The position numbers and the translations under genes were made by a program. The notes below the pieces were generated by a model. That model saw only the letters and a list, made by a program, of their open reading frames with translations. It was not told where the DNA came from and did no database searches. A stretch of DNA of 64,000 bases from UBA7985 sp002711265 (GTDB taxonomy: Bacteria > Pseudomonadota > Alphaproteobacteria > UBA7985). Shown piece after piece: positions 26,168 to 35,108 of the stretch. Positions within the stretch are counted from its first letter, which is position 1. Each line of letters starts with the position of its first letter. The stretch covers positions 1 to 64,000 of the forward strand of contig CBFIBS010000005.1 in NCBI GenBank assembly GCA_965660945.1, read 5' to 3'.

Positions 26168-27559
26168 TCAGTTTTCGCCGTCGTCAAACCCGGCACGGGC
26201 CTGATGCGCCAATTCCCACAGACAATCCGCGCGGCTGGGCTCAAAATTGCGATCGACCCACCAGGCTTCGATCCGCTTGACCAGCAACCCGACGCGCGGG
26301 CCCGGCTCGACCCCGAGGTCGACAACGTCCTTACCCGAGACCGGCAACGGCACCGGATGAAAGTCGCGTATCAGCTGCACGTGCTCCGGACTGACCGGCT
26401 GATTCAGCTCGGCGGCGTCGAGCAGCAAGCGGTCCAGCGCGGTTTCAGGGCCATCGAGATAGAGCATCCAGTTCATGGCGCGAGCCGGTCGCCGACCCGA
26501 TAGCCGCAGCAGCCGGTCGCGGTCCTGATTGGACAGTCGATAGCGATCGGCAAGGGTGCGAATGCGGGCTTCCCCACGCCCGAGCACAGCCGCGAACCGG
26601 CGCCACAATCCCGGCTCGTCGTGGACCTCTTCGAGCACCATCAGCCGTTCCAGCTGCGCAAAATCCGGGGTATCCGTCCGGGTTGCACCGCCCGGAGAAC
26701 GCCTGCTCAGGGACAGCGCCTGCGCCAATACGCCGCAGGCCTCCATGATTCGCAGCGTCTGCAGCACTTTCGGACCGACAATTAGGCGCGCCATTTCCTG
26801 CCGAATGCGCTCGCCCGACAGTGCAGCAAGGCCGTGCGCCTGATCGCTCAGGGCCTGCAGGGTATCGCCATCCAGGTCGCGCAGGCCGTAGCGGGCGTGA
26901 AAGCGGAAGGCACGCAGAATGCGCAGGCGGTCTTCGCGGATCCGGTCTGCCGCCAAGCCGACAAAGCGGGTGTGCCCAGCTTCGAGGTCTTCAAGACCGC
27001 CAAAGTGGTCGTAGAGATAACCGTCCCGGTCCAACGACATGGCGTTGTAGGTGAAATCACGACGCGCGGCGTCTTCCCGCCAGTCGGTGGTGAAGGCGAC
27101 CGTGGCGTGGCGGCCGTCGGTCTCGATATCACGGCGTAAGGTCGTGACTTCGAAGGTACCGCGGGCCTCGGGCGCCACGGCGAGAATGGTGCCGTGCTCG
27201 ATACCGACCGGCACGGTCTTCCACCCAGCTTCCGACAGGCGTCCGACCACCTCGGCCGGCTCCAGCGGCGTGGCAATATCGATATCGTCGCCGGGTTGCC
27301 CGAGCACGAGATCACGCACGCAACCCCCGACAAAGCGAGAGTCGCTGCCGAGGATGTCGATCAGCCGACCTGCTGCGCCACCGTGGGCATCGAGCAGGCT
27401 GGCCACGTCGACCGTTGCCACCGGGGCGTTCGTGTCCGTCTGCTGACTGTCAGCACCACCACCATCAGCAGGCCCACCGGCAGCAAGCCGGGCTTCATCC
27501 GCCGCCGCAGCGGGGACAGGGACAGGGTTCGGGCGGCGGTCGGGATCGTCCCGGCTCAT
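26168..27559 (-). CDS. cca: CCA tRNA nucleotidyltransferase / poly(A) polymerase family
   Basis: 463 residues. The nucleotidyltransferase head has GGCVRDLVLGQPGDDIDIAT, with the DID metal pair, then the RRDFTYNAMSLD and EDRLRILRAFRF motifs of class II enzymes. It adds or repairs the CCA end of tRNA. It is longer than usual because of about 50 low-complexity residues at the N-terminus (Ala, Gly, Asp rich) that are not in typical members. ATG at 27559 overlaps the stop of the upstream CoA pyrophosphatase in ATGA, so the genes are coupled. Confidence 0.92.
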   Translation of the reverse strand: MSRDDPDRRPNPVPVPAAAADEARLAAGGPADGGGADSQQTDTNAPVATVDVASLLDAHGGAAGRLIDILGSDSRFVGGCVRDLVLGQPGDDIDIATPLEPAEVVGRLSEAGWKTVPVGIEHGTILAVAPEARGTFEVTTLRRDIETDGRHATVAFTTDWREDAARRDFTYNAMSLDRDGYLYDHFGGLEDLEAGHTRFVGLAADRIREDRLRILRAFRFHARYGLRDLDGDTLQALSDQAHGLAALSGERIRQEMARLIVGPKVLQTLRIMEACGVLAQALSLSRRSPGGATRTDTPDFAQLERLMVLEEVHDEPGLWRRFAAVLGRGEARIRTLADRYRLSNQDRDRLLRLSGRRPARAMNWMLYLDGPETALDRLLLDAAELNQPVSPEHVQLIRDFHPVPLPVSGKDVVDLGVEPGPRVGLLVKRIEAWWVDRNFEPSRADCLWELAHQARAGFDDGEN

Positions 27560-28242
27560 GGCGCCGACCCTCTGGCTGAGCCAGCCTCGCGGTCGGAAAA
27601 CGGGCGATCCAGCGCCACGCTCAGCGTTTCAGCGAAGCTGTGCAGGATGGCTGCGGTCGCGCCCCAGAGATAACGCTCGCCGAGATCCATGGCCCACCAG
27701 TGCCGCAGAGGGCGCCCGCCGAACATGGCCCCGTCGCGGCGCCAGCGCTCAGGCCGCAGAAAGCTGTCGAGCGGCTCTTCGAACACAGCGGCCACCTCGC
27801 TGACCTGCGGGGTCCAGGACGGCGGCGGCGGCGCGATGGCCACGAAGGGTGCAATATCAAAGCCGGTGCGGGTGGCGTAGCGCGGCAGTGCGGCGATGAC
27901 GTCGGACCGAGCCAGATCGAGGCCTATTTCCTCGGCTGTCTCACGCCGGGCGGTGTCGAGCAAATCGGTGTCTTCGGGCTCTGCCCGGCCGCCGGGAAAG
28001 GAAATCTGACCGGGGTGTTTGGGCAAGTGCGGCGCGCGCTGGGTCAGCACCAGACGAACGCCGTGTTCGTGCTCGAGCAGAACCAGCATGACGGCGCTGG
28101 CCTGCCGCTGCGCCTCGGGGCCATCGGCGACCAGATCATCACCGCGCCGCGGCGGCAGGTCAGCTTCGGCAAAGCCCCAGGCGGAAATCGCCTGTCTCAG
28201 CGCGGTGGGATCGAGGTCGAGCGCCACGGGCCGGCTGCTCAC
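27556..28242 (-). CDS. CoA pyrophosphatase (Nudix, NudL-like)
   Basis: 228 residues from GTG 28242. The CoA-specific signature HLPKHPGQISFPGGR precedes the Nudix box, which reads GGRAEPEDTDLLDTARRETAEEIGL, with the REXXEE metal core intact. It splits CoA and derivatives into 4'-phosphopantetheine and 3',5'-ADP. It overlaps the DUF1285 stop and the CCA-transferase start by 4 nt each, making a tight three-gene operon that is conserved in alphaproteobacteria. Confidence 0.9.
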   Translation of the reverse strand: MSSRPVALDLDPTALRQAISAWGFAEADLPPRRGDDLVADGPEAQRQASAVMLVLLEHEHGVRLVLTQRAPHLPKHPGQISFPGGRAEPEDTDLLDTARRETAEEIGLDLARSDVIAALPRYATRTGFDIAPFVAIAPPPPSWTPQVSEVAAVFEEPLDSFLRPERWRRDGAMFGGRPLRHWWAMDLGERYLWGATAAILHSFAETLSVALDRPFSDREAGSARGSAP

Positions 28243-28751
28243 GGCCGGTTGGCAGGCTGCAAAGCCGCCAGTGAGAAGGCGACACCGCCAGACCAGATCT
28301 CCAGCGGCCCGTCTTCTCCCCTTGGAACAGCAAGGTCGACGAGCTGGTAGAATACGGCCCGGTTCAGCCGTGCGGTTAGCCCCCGGTCCAGGTCGAGCAA
28401 CGGCAGCGGTTCGCCGCTGTCCAGATCAAGGCTGAAGCTCAAGGGGTGGTCTGGCCCCGCGACAAAGCGCTCGCCGACGTTGGTTTCAAAGGTGAGCTGC
28501 TGGGCCTCGCCCTTGCCCGCCACGTCCATGAGCACGGCCATGAACGGTGCCTTTTCGACCAGCACTTCGCCGCGCTCAACGGGGGTCTGCAGAAAATACC
28601 GCCCGTCGTTCTCGCGCCGCAGAATGGTGGAGAACAACCGGACCAGGTTTTTCCGCTCGATGCGCGACCCGCGATAGAACCATTCGCCGTTGGCGGCGAT
28701 GCGCATATCGAGGTCTTTGATTTCGTGAAAGCTGAGGGGATTGTCCGCCAT
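28239..28751 (-). CDS. DUF1285 family protein
   Basis: 170 residues matching DUF1285 throughout: MRIAANGEWFYRGSRIERKNLVRLFSTIL near the start, YFLQTPVERGEVLVEKAPF in the middle and RGLTARLNRAVFYQLVDLA toward the end. Function unknown. First gene of DUF1285 / CoA pyrophosphatase / CCA-transferase; overlaps the next gene by 4 nt. Confidence 0.9.
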   Translation of the reverse strand: MADNPLSFHEIKDLDMRIAANGEWFYRGSRIERKNLVRLFSTILRRENDGRYFLQTPVERGEVLVEKAPFMAVLMDVAGKGEAQQLTFETNVGERFVAGPDHPLSFSLDLDSGEPLPLLDLDRGLTARLNRAVFYQLVDLAVPRGEDGPLEIWSGGVAFSLAALQPANRP

Positions 28752-28873
28752 GGGTGGCTCGTCGTCCGTGTCTTTGGTTCATACTTAAGCCAAGTACAGG
28801 CCCAGACAAAGAGCAGAGGCCGCCCGAGGCCAAACCTCGTGCAAACAGTGCCAGCGATGGACGGAAAACTCTA

Positions 28874-28947
28874 TGGCTGGGGCACCAGGATTCGAACCTG
28901 GGATCACCGGACCAAAACCGGATGCCTTACCGCTTGGCCATGCCCCA
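28874..28947 (-). tRNA. tRNA-Gln (anticodon UUG)
   Basis: The reverse strand begins TGGGGCA at 28947 and ends TGCCCCA-G-CCA at 28874, with CCA encoded. The anticodon loop TTTTGGT gives UUG (glutamine). The T arm GGTTCGAATCC is present. One non-pairing T-T position sits at the top of the anticodon stem, which is not disabling. Confidence 0.94.
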
Positions 28948-29192
28948 ACCGTAGGATTGGTTACATATTCGACCGCCCCGACGAGCGCAAGGCTCTTGCC
29001 GCGCATCGGACCAGCGAAAACCGGCCATCCACCCAAAACGCATAAAGCTTGCATTTGAGGCCGATCTTTGGCATAAACACGCCTGATTTCAGGGTTTTAG
29101 CCCAATTTGTTCGACCGCCATTATAATTTTGGTCGGAATTCAATTTTAGTTTCGGACACGTAAGTGTCTCAGGCCAAAGGATTTTGAGGCCA

Positions 29193-30770
29193 ATGGATCG
29201 CTCAGACGACGCGACGCGCAGCCGTCGCTTTACTGCCCAGAGCCTGGGCAGCCAGCAAAACCGTCCCCGCATCGTGACCGCGCGCGACGAGCGTGTCGCC
29301 GTGAAACCCGGTGCGGCGGCAAACAAGTCGCAGCAGCCTTCGCTCGAATTCCGAGCCCGGCAGCGGTTGCGGACCTACGCCGAAGCCTCTGCCATCCTTG
29401 ATCGGCAGGTGCCCGCCAACGCCGCTGAAGCCCGGGTGGCGGGCCAGTCGACGCTGACCCCCAAGCCGCTGGCAGAACTTACTAAACCTGCGGCAACCGC
29501 CGCCGCCATGCCGGAGGGCGCCCCGACGATGCCCGAGACCAGCTATGCCAACGTGGTCCCGGAACCGCCCAGCCCCATGGCCGAAGTCTACGTTGGTAAC
29601 AGCCCGCAACTGACCGAGCGCGAGGCGCAGGAATACGATCTCGCACCGACTGCCAATGCCGCCATGGCTACGCAGGAAGCCGACGCCCACTTTGACCCGG
29701 CTCCCATGGTCGAAGCTGAGCCAGAAGCTTGGCTTGAGACTGAGACTGAGACTGAGACTGAGCCTGGTGCCGAGCATGAGCCCGGTTGGCCTGAGCCCGG
29801 TTGGCGCGAAGCAGATGATGCCCTCAGCGCGGAAGCGGCCGAGCAGCCCGACATCATCGAAGAAGACCTGACATCAGATGAGCCTGCCGTTACTGCCATG
29901 GAAGCAGGACCACAATGGTCGGACGAACGCCCGTTCCAGACCCAGCGGCCTTCGCGGCTGTCAAAGGCGCGTGAATCCCTCGCCCGAACCGGACAAGGAT
30001 TGACGACAGCACTCGCAAAATCGTCGAATTTGGTTAATAATTATGCGACCCAGTCGGCAGGCAGCGCAGCATCCATGGGCGAGCGGCTTTCAGGCTTTGG
30101 CCTGAAGCTTCGCGAAGGGGCTACCAGCCTGCTCGACAGACTGCCATCCTTGCCGGGGGTTGCCGCCCCCACCGATAAGAGAGCCATCGAACCCGTGTCA
30201 CAGTTGCCGGCCAATTCTCTGCTGACCCCACTGGCGGGACGCCTCGCGCCCTCGGCGCGTGCCGACGCTGCGAATGCGCGCCCCGACTCCAACGTGCGCC
30301 CGGTGAGCAGCGCCGGCGCCCTCGATCAGGACCCCGGGCCGAGGCGGACGCTGCAGGCGCGCAAAATCAAGAATGACGTGGAGCGGACCGAGACCCGCAC
30401 CGCAGCCCCGGTCGGCCCGATCGGGCAGGCGCGCCGGACCCCCATGGCGCTGTCGACAGTGCTGGTGCTTCTGTGCATGCTCGGCTTTATCGCGCTGGCA
30501 GCCTGGTTCACGATTTCAGTGCAACAGCGGACCAGCCAGCCGATCACCACCATCGGCGAGACCGAGCGCTACCGGGTCGAGGCCATCCTCGATGCCCTGT
30601 TCGTCAACCCCGGCCCGGTCGACGGTGTAATCGACGACCGCACGTCGGCTGCCATCGGCCTATACGCGGCTGAGTACGGCTTTGCAGGCGAAGCGGTGCT
30701 GTCCGCCGAGCTGCTCCAGCATCTGGAGACTGAGGCGCGGGCCATGGGCGTGCTCGACCTTATCAAGTAA
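29193..30770 (+). CDS. single-pass membrane protein with peptidoglycan-binding-like C-terminus
   Basis: 525 residues. Residues 1-415 are a long, polar, probably disordered region rich in Ala, Pro and Glu, including a short Glu-Thr array at about 182-190. One transmembrane helix at about 418-441 (MALSTVLVLLCMLGFIALAAW) is followed by about 60 residues resembling the PG_binding_1 fold (RVEAILDALFVNPGPVDGVIDDRTSAAIGLYAAEYGF). The topology puts the large part in the cytoplasm and the small domain in the periplasm. Function unknown; it could link cytoplasmic partners to the cell wall. ATG 29193 preferred over TTG at 29184. Confidence 0.65.
   Translation: MDRSDDATRSRRFTAQSLGSQQNRPRIVTARDERVAVKPGAAANKSQQPSLEFRARQRLRTYAEASAILDRQVPANAAEARVAGQSTLTPKPLAELTKPAATAAAMPEGAPTMPETSYANVVPEPPSPMAEVYVGNSPQLTEREAQEYDLAPTANAAMATQEADAHFDPAPMVEAEPEAWLETETETETEPGAEHEPGWPEPGWREADDALSAEAAEQPDIIEEDLTSDEPAVTAMEAGPQWSDERPFQTQRPSRLSKARESLARTGQGLTTALAKSSNLVNNYATQSAGSAASMGERLSGFGLKLREGATSLLDRLPSLPGVAAPTDKRAIEPVSQLPANSLLTPLAGRLAPSARADAANARPDSNVRPVSSAGALDQDPGPRRTLQARKIKNDVERTETRTAAPVGPIGQARRTPMALSTVLVLLCMLGFIALAAWFTISVQQRTSQPITTIGETERYRVEAILDALFVNPGPVDGVIDDRTSAAIGLYAAEYGFAGEAVLSAELLQHLETEARAMGVLDLIK
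29735..29758. repeat. (TGAGAC)4 array inside the membrane-protein gene
   Basis: Four perfect hexamers plus a partial unit, read as Glu-Thr repeats, in the disordered part of the 29193 gene. Confidence 0.9.
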
Positions 30771-30785
30771 GGCCGGGCCTCTGTG

Positions 30786-31643
30786 TCAGAGGATCGCAGC
30801 AGCAGCCGTCCACCATCCGGGGAACCGGCGCTGAACCGCCTCAAGGGCCGCATCGCGCGGCCCTTTTTCATTGTAGAGCGCAAAGCAGGTGCTGCCCGAG
30901 CCGGTCATACGCACCAGCCAAGGCTCACCCGCCTCGCTAAGCGCATCGAGCCCCATGCCGATGGCTGGGTTGAGGTCACGCGCAGGGGCTTCCAGATCGT
31001 TGCGGGTCGAAGGCAGCCACGCGCGCGATGAACCGCTGAAGTCCGGCGAAGGGGCTGGCGCGCCGGGATCGAGCCGCTGGAAACAGGCCGCTGTCGATAC
31101 CCCGCCCACAGGCTTGAGCAACAGCACCGGCTTCCCGGCAAGGTCGGTCACGAAGTCACCCGGCACATCACCTGTCCCGCGCCAGACCCGCGCCTGCTGG
31201 TCCATGGCCGGGGGCAGGTCGGCGCCGAAACCAGCCACCGCCGCCCGGAAATCCGCACCGGGAAACAGGCCTTCGGCCCAGTGCACAACGGCCGCCGCGT
31301 CGGCGCTACCGCCCCCCAGCCCCGCCTGCATGGGCAAGGCCTTTTCGACCCGGATGCGCGGCTGCGGCAGGCGCGGTTCAACAGTTCGCACCCGCTCCAG
31401 CGCGCGCCAAATCAGGTTTTGCTCACGGGGAATGCCGGGGTCGGGTTCGAGCACGAGGTCGGCAGCAGCACTGTCCGCTGGCTCAAAGTGCAGGTGATCC
31501 CCGACATCGAGAAACACGAACAGGCTTTCGAGATCGTGGTAGCCGTCTGGGCGCCGCCCGAGGACGTGCAGGAACAGGTTCAGCTTAGCCGGGGCAAAGA
31601 CGGAGACAGAGGCAGGTTCAGCAGCGTTGACGGCGGTGATCAT
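30786..31643 (-). CDS. ispE: 4-diphosphocytidyl-2-C-methyl-D-erythritol kinase
   Basis: 285 residues of the GHMP kinase superfamily. APAKLNLFLHVLGRRPDGYH, the ATP loop PMQAGLGGGSADAA, and TGSGSTCFAL are all present. It phosphorylates the 2-OH of CDP-methylerythritol in the MEP isoprenoid pathway. Its ATG overlaps the stop of the upstream TPR gene in ATGA. Confidence 0.95.
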   Translation of the reverse strand: MITAVNAAEPASVSVFAPAKLNLFLHVLGRRPDGYHDLESLFVFLDVGDHLHFEPADSAAADLVLEPDPGIPREQNLIWRALERVRTVEPRLPQPRIRVEKALPMQAGLGGGSADAAAVVHWAEGLFPGADFRAAVAGFGADLPPAMDQQARVWRGTGDVPGDFVTDLAGKPVLLLKPVGGVSTAACFQRLDPGAPAPSPDFSGSSRAWLPSTRNDLEAPARDLNPAIGMGLDALSEAGEPWLVRMTGSGSTCFALYNEKGPRDAALEAVQRRFPGWWTAAAAIL

Positions 31644-33310
31644 TGCGCCGGGTCGCGGCTCAGTCCTTCGACCAGCTTGATCCGGATGGCCTCGACGTGA
31701 TCATCCGGGATTTCTGGCAGGCCCAGCGCCCGGTTCCAGAAAAACGCCGCTTCCAGCTCCCGACCGACCTGCCAGTAAGCATCGGCAACGTGCTCGGCGA
31801 TCTCCCAGCTCCAGGGATTGATCTGGAAGGCCTGCTCAAGGAACGGAACGGCCTCATCGTAGTCACCCAGCTGGTAGTGTGCCCAGCCGAGGCTGTCGAT
31901 GATGGCACCGCTTTCGGGGGCCAGCTCGACTGCCCGCATCAGCATATCGAAACCACGGTCGAGATTGATGCCACGCTCCACCCACGAGTAGGCGAGATAG
32001 TTCATGACATGCGGGTTATCGGGATCGAGTTCGAGGGAGCTTTCCAGCCTCTCTTCCATCTGCGCGTAGTCTTCGAGCTGGTAGGAGACGATCCCGGCGA
32101 TGAACAGGGTCTGGGCCGCGGCTGAGCCCGGCTGCGCGACCGAATCCTGCCACTCGGCGAAGGCAAGGTCGGCAGCCTCGTAGTCTTCAGCCCGGAACAG
32201 CAGCACGGCGCGCTGGCGCAGAATGGCGGGCGACCGACCCAGAATTGCTTCGGCCTCATCGAGCTTGGCGAGGGCCTCGTCGTAACGTTCCTGATCCGAA
32301 AGCGCCTGAATTTGTCCCAGAATGGCGGAGAAGCGGAACGCCGGGACGTCTTCGAGCGTGGCGTAGGCAGCCTCGGCCTCTTCAAAGCGCTCCAGCGCCA
32401 GCAGCGACGAGGCGATGACTTCGGAGAAACCGGGGAACAGCGGGGCTTCCGGGGTCAGCAGATAGCCGATTTCCTGCGCATAGCGATAGGCGAGTTCGGG
32501 GCTGTCCTGATCATCGAGCAAGCGGACGATGACGAACAGCAGTTCGGTGTAGATGTCCAGTGGGGTCGGGGTCAGTGCCTCGGGGTAAGGGTCGCCCTGC
32601 TCGATGCGATCAATGCCAGCCTGACCGCCGGGGCGGGCGCCGGTCTCCAGCAGTGCATTGTAGACGAAGCGGGCGTTTTCCAGATCGCCCGAACGCTCGA
32701 AGGCGTTGGCCGTGACTTCGGCCATGCGCGGATATTGGAACGGGTCGCGGCTGATGAAGGCAGCCAGGGCGTCAGAGGCGGCTTCAGCCTCGCCCGATGC
32801 CGCGTAGATCAGACCCCGGGCGTAGTCGCCCAGCGGCCCAATGCCCTTTTCGTCGAAACCGGTCCGGGTTTCAACGAGCGCAGCCTCGATGTCGCCAACG
32901 CCGGTCAGGACGGCTGCATTGGCAACGGATGCGATAAACTCATCGAGCCGGGTCTGGATCACGACCGGCAGCACCGCCTGCGCCGCGTCCCAGTCGCCGC
33001 GCCGGATAGCAGCGACCCGGACGACCCACCGCGCCAGCTCGTCATCAGGATTGAGAGCCAGCACATCCTGCGCGTAGGGCAGCGCGGCGTCATAGTCGCC
33101 TTCGATGGTGTAAACGGAGATTTGCTGACGAACGAGCGACTGCTGATCCGGGTCTCTTTCAAGCGCAGCGGTGAGATAACGGCTCGCCGCCTCGGGGTCG
33201 CTGGCGCGGGTCGCACTCAGCGCAGCCAGAAAGTCACCGGACTGCGCCGAAGCGGGGGTGACCGTCAGGCCGGTCAGAGTCACGGCAGCCAGTGTGCAGA
33301 GCCATTTCAT
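31640..33310 (-). CDS. secreted TPR-repeat protein
   Basis: 556 residues. A signal peptide ends near TPASA-QS. The rest is an array of tetratricopeptide repeats; clear units include ASRYLTAALERDPDQQSLV, DYDAALPYAQDVLALNPDDELA, and, toward the end, DYAQMEERLESSLELDPDNPH and DYDEAVPFLEQAFQINPWSW. It should be periplasmic or lipoprotein-like and scaffold a complex. Coupled to ispE by a 4-nt overlap, an arrangement often seen in alphaproteobacteria; the exact role is unknown. Confidence 0.85.
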   Translation of the reverse strand: MKWLCTLAAVTLTGLTVTPASAQSGDFLAALSATRASDPEAASRYLTAALERDPDQQSLVRQQISVYTIEGDYDAALPYAQDVLALNPDDELARWVVRVAAIRRGDWDAAQAVLPVVIQTRLDEFIASVANAAVLTGVGDIEAALVETRTGFDEKGIGPLGDYARGLIYAASGEAEAASDALAAFISRDPFQYPRMAEVTANAFERSGDLENARFVYNALLETGARPGGQAGIDRIEQGDPYPEALTPTPLDIYTELLFVIVRLLDDQDSPELAYRYAQEIGYLLTPEAPLFPGFSEVIASSLLALERFEEAEAAYATLEDVPAFRFSAILGQIQALSDQERYDEALAKLDEAEAILGRSPAILRQRAVLLFRAEDYEAADLAFAEWQDSVAQPGSAAAQTLFIAGIVSYQLEDYAQMEERLESSLELDPDNPHVMNYLAYSWVERGINLDRGFDMLMRAVELAPESGAIIDSLGWAHYQLGDYDEAVPFLEQAFQINPWSWEIAEHVADAYWQVGRELEAAFFWNRALGLPEIPDDHVEAIRIKLVEGLSRDPAQ

Positions 33311-33435
33311 CGCATTTCACCTTCGTCCCACGTGTCCACAGAGACATAGAGGCGGGGTCAATCACGGACAAGGGCGGTTCATGGGGACGTGAAGCGCTGC
33401 GGCCTGCGGACACCGAACGCACGGAGACCGCAAAC

Positions 33436-33465
33436 GAAAAAGGCCCGGCGCGATGGCCAGGCCTT
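33436..33465 (-). terminator. Rho-independent terminator of the rpsF-rpsR-rplI operon
   Basis: On the reverse strand AAGGCCTGGC pairs with GCCGGGCCTT in a ten-pair stem (one G-T pair) with a 6-nt loop, followed by TTTTT. It lies just past the rplI stop. Confidence 0.85.
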
Positions 33466-33496
33466 GTTCTTCTAAGCTGTCAGGCGCGGGGCCGGA

Positions 33497-34138
33497 TCAG
33501 TCGTCTTCAGACGCGGCCTCAGCCTCTTCCGCCGGTGCTTCTGCTTCGGCTTCAGCTTCTGCTGCGGCCGGTGCATCGTCTTCGTCGGAACGTGTGATCC
33601 GAACGTCGCCGTCTTCGTTATCGAAGGCGCCGAATTCGAGATCCTGACCGAAATCGTCTTCTTCTTCCTCAACGATCAGGCCGAGGGCTTCTTCCTCGGA
33701 CTTGGCGACGTTGATGTTGATCATCAGATCGACTTCAGGGTGGAGCTTCACGCGGATGCTGTGCACGCCCAGGGTCTTGATGGCCCGGTCGAGCAAGACC
33801 TGGCTGGAACCGATGGTGAAACCGGCTTCCGAAACGCCACCCGCGATATCGCGGGTGGTCACCGAGCCGTAAAGCTGGCCGGTGTCGGACGCCTGCCGGA
33901 TCATTGGAATGGACAGGCCTTCCATCCGGCCGGCCATGTCTTCGGCTTCTTCGCGGCGCTTGAGGTTCTCGGCCTCCAGCTGGGTGCGACGGGCTTCGAA
34001 CACGGCCTTGTTGTCATCGGTCGCGCGCAGGGCGATGCCCTGCGGCAGCAGATAGTTGCGGGCATAACCGGGCTTAACGGTTACAACATCGCCCATCTGG
34101 CCAAGCTTTTCCACGCGCTGGAGAAGGATAACGTTCAT
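33497..34138 (-). CDS. rplI: 50S ribosomal protein L9 with acidic C-terminal tail
   Basis: 213 residues; typical L9 is about 150-190. The N-terminal domain starts MNVILLQRVEKLGQMGDVVTV and contains the YARNYLLPQ loop that binds 23S rRNA, then the linker helix and C-terminal domain. From about residue 156 there is an added tail of Glu, Asp and Ala (EEEEDDFGQD, later AEAEAEAEAPAEEAE). I start at ATG 34138; ATG 34141 is the alternative. Last gene of rpsF-rpsR-rplI. Confidence 0.93.
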   Translation of the reverse strand: MNVILLQRVEKLGQMGDVVTVKPGYARNYLLPQGIALRATDDNKAVFEARRTQLEAENLKRREEAEDMAGRMEGLSIPMIRQASDTGQLYGSVTTRDIAGGVSEAGFTIGSSQVLLDRAIKTLGVHSIRVKLHPEVDLMININVAKSEEEALGLIVEEEEDDFGQDLEFGAFDNEDGDVRITRSDEDDAPAAAEAEAEAEAPAEEAEAASEDD

Positions 34139-34162
34139 CATGAGTTGCTTTCCTTTTCCGCC

Positions 34163-34390
34163 TTAGCCGATCACGTATGGCAGCAGGGCCATCGTGCGGG
34201 CGCGCTTGATAGCGCGGGAGAGTTCGCGCTGCTTCTTGGCAGAAACGGCCGTGATCCGGCTAGGAACGATCTTGCCACGCTCCGAAAGGAAGCGGCTGAG
34301 CAGCTTGGTGTCCTTGTAGTCGATCACTGGCGCGTTGGGACCAGAGAACGGGCAGGACTTCTTGCGTCGGGTAAAGGGACGACGAGCCAT
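34163..34390 (-). CDS. rpsR: 30S ribosomal protein S18
   Basis: 75 residues of normal S18 sequence (RRKKSCPFSG, YKDTKLLSRFLSERGKI, RELSRAIKRARTMALLPY). It pairs with S6 on the small subunit platform. Lies between rpsF and rplI in the conserved operon. Confidence 0.98.
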   Translation of the reverse strand: MARRPFTRRKKSCPFSGPNAPVIDYKDTKLLSRFLSERGKIVPSRITAVSAKKQRELSRAIKRARTMALLPYVIG

Positions 34391-34413
34391 AGTCTTTATC
34401 CTCTTCCTCTGTT

Positions 34414-34848
34414 CTACGCGTCTTCGGAGCGGCGTTCGCGACGCTCACCCCGGTCACCGCGATCGCCACGGTCACCACGATCGCCACGGTCACCACGATC
34501 GCCACGGTCCGGGCGATCACCGCGCGCCTTGGCACGCATCTGGATCGACTGGCCCTCGGGCATTTCTTCCAGACGCAGGGTCAACATCCGCAGAACGTCT
34601 TCGTTCAGGGACATGGTCCGCTCCATCTCAGCCTTGGCGTCGTTGTTGCAGTCGATGTTCATCAGCACGTAGTGCGCTTTACGGTTCTTCTTAACCCGGT
34701 AAGCCAGGGACTTCAGGCCCCAGTACTCGGTCGAGTGAACAGAGCCGCCACGTTCGGTGATGATGTTGGTAATTTGCTCGGTGATTGCCTCGACCTGGGT
34801 CGTGGAAACATCCGGCCGCGCCATGTAGACGCACTCGTAAAATGCCAT
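34414..34848 (-). CDS. rpsF: 30S ribosomal protein S6 with DRG-repeat tail
   Basis: 144 residues. The S6 core (MAFYECVYMARPDVSTTQVEA to YVLMNIDC) covers about 100 residues. The C-terminal extension is a run of Asp-Arg-Gly triplets from about residue 113, then ERRERRSEDA, encoded by an 18-bp tandem repeat. S6 tails are variable and exposed; in E. coli the C-terminus is glutamylated by RimK. First gene of the operon, divergent from fabD. Confidence 0.96.
   Translation of the reverse strand: MAFYECVYMARPDVSTTQVEAITEQITNIITERGGSVHSTEYWGLKSLAYRVKKNRKAHYVLMNIDCNNDAKAEMERTMSLNEDVLRMLTLRLEEMPEGQSIQMRAKARGDRPDRGDRGDRGDRGDRGDRGDRGERRERRSEDA
34451..34504. repeat. 18-bp tandem repeat in rpsF, three copies
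   Basis: Three units of CGGTCACCRCGATCGCCA (34451, 34469, 34487); copies 2 and 3 are identical and copy 1 differs at one base. They encode two Asp-Arg-Gly triplets each. Confidence 0.93.
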
Positions 34849-35108
34849 CCAATAAGACTCCCTCTGGATGATTTGACCGCCCGCATCGGAGCAGCCATCA
34901 GCCAGCCCTTTTTCAGTGCTCGGGGACTGGCAAGGAGACGTTGAGCAGCCAGCGGTTTAGACGGTGCCGCCGCAGAAGACAACAGCGCAGGCGCATGGCT
35001 CCCGTGACGCCCGGCTGCGGGGCCTGAAAAGGTTGTCAGCCCCGCCTCACAAGCGCATAAAACGGCGCAGCACCAGACTCCAGAACGACCAGCAAGGACG
35101 AGTACGAT
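34849..35108. promoter_or_regulatory. divergent regulatory region, rpsF and fabD
   Basis: 260 bp between two divergent starts; it must hold both promoters. The rpsF leader strand contains CTGCTCCGATGCGGGCGG, with CCG and CGG elements of the kind expected for an S6:S18 leader motif, but I could not confirm the fold by eye. Confidence 0.25.
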
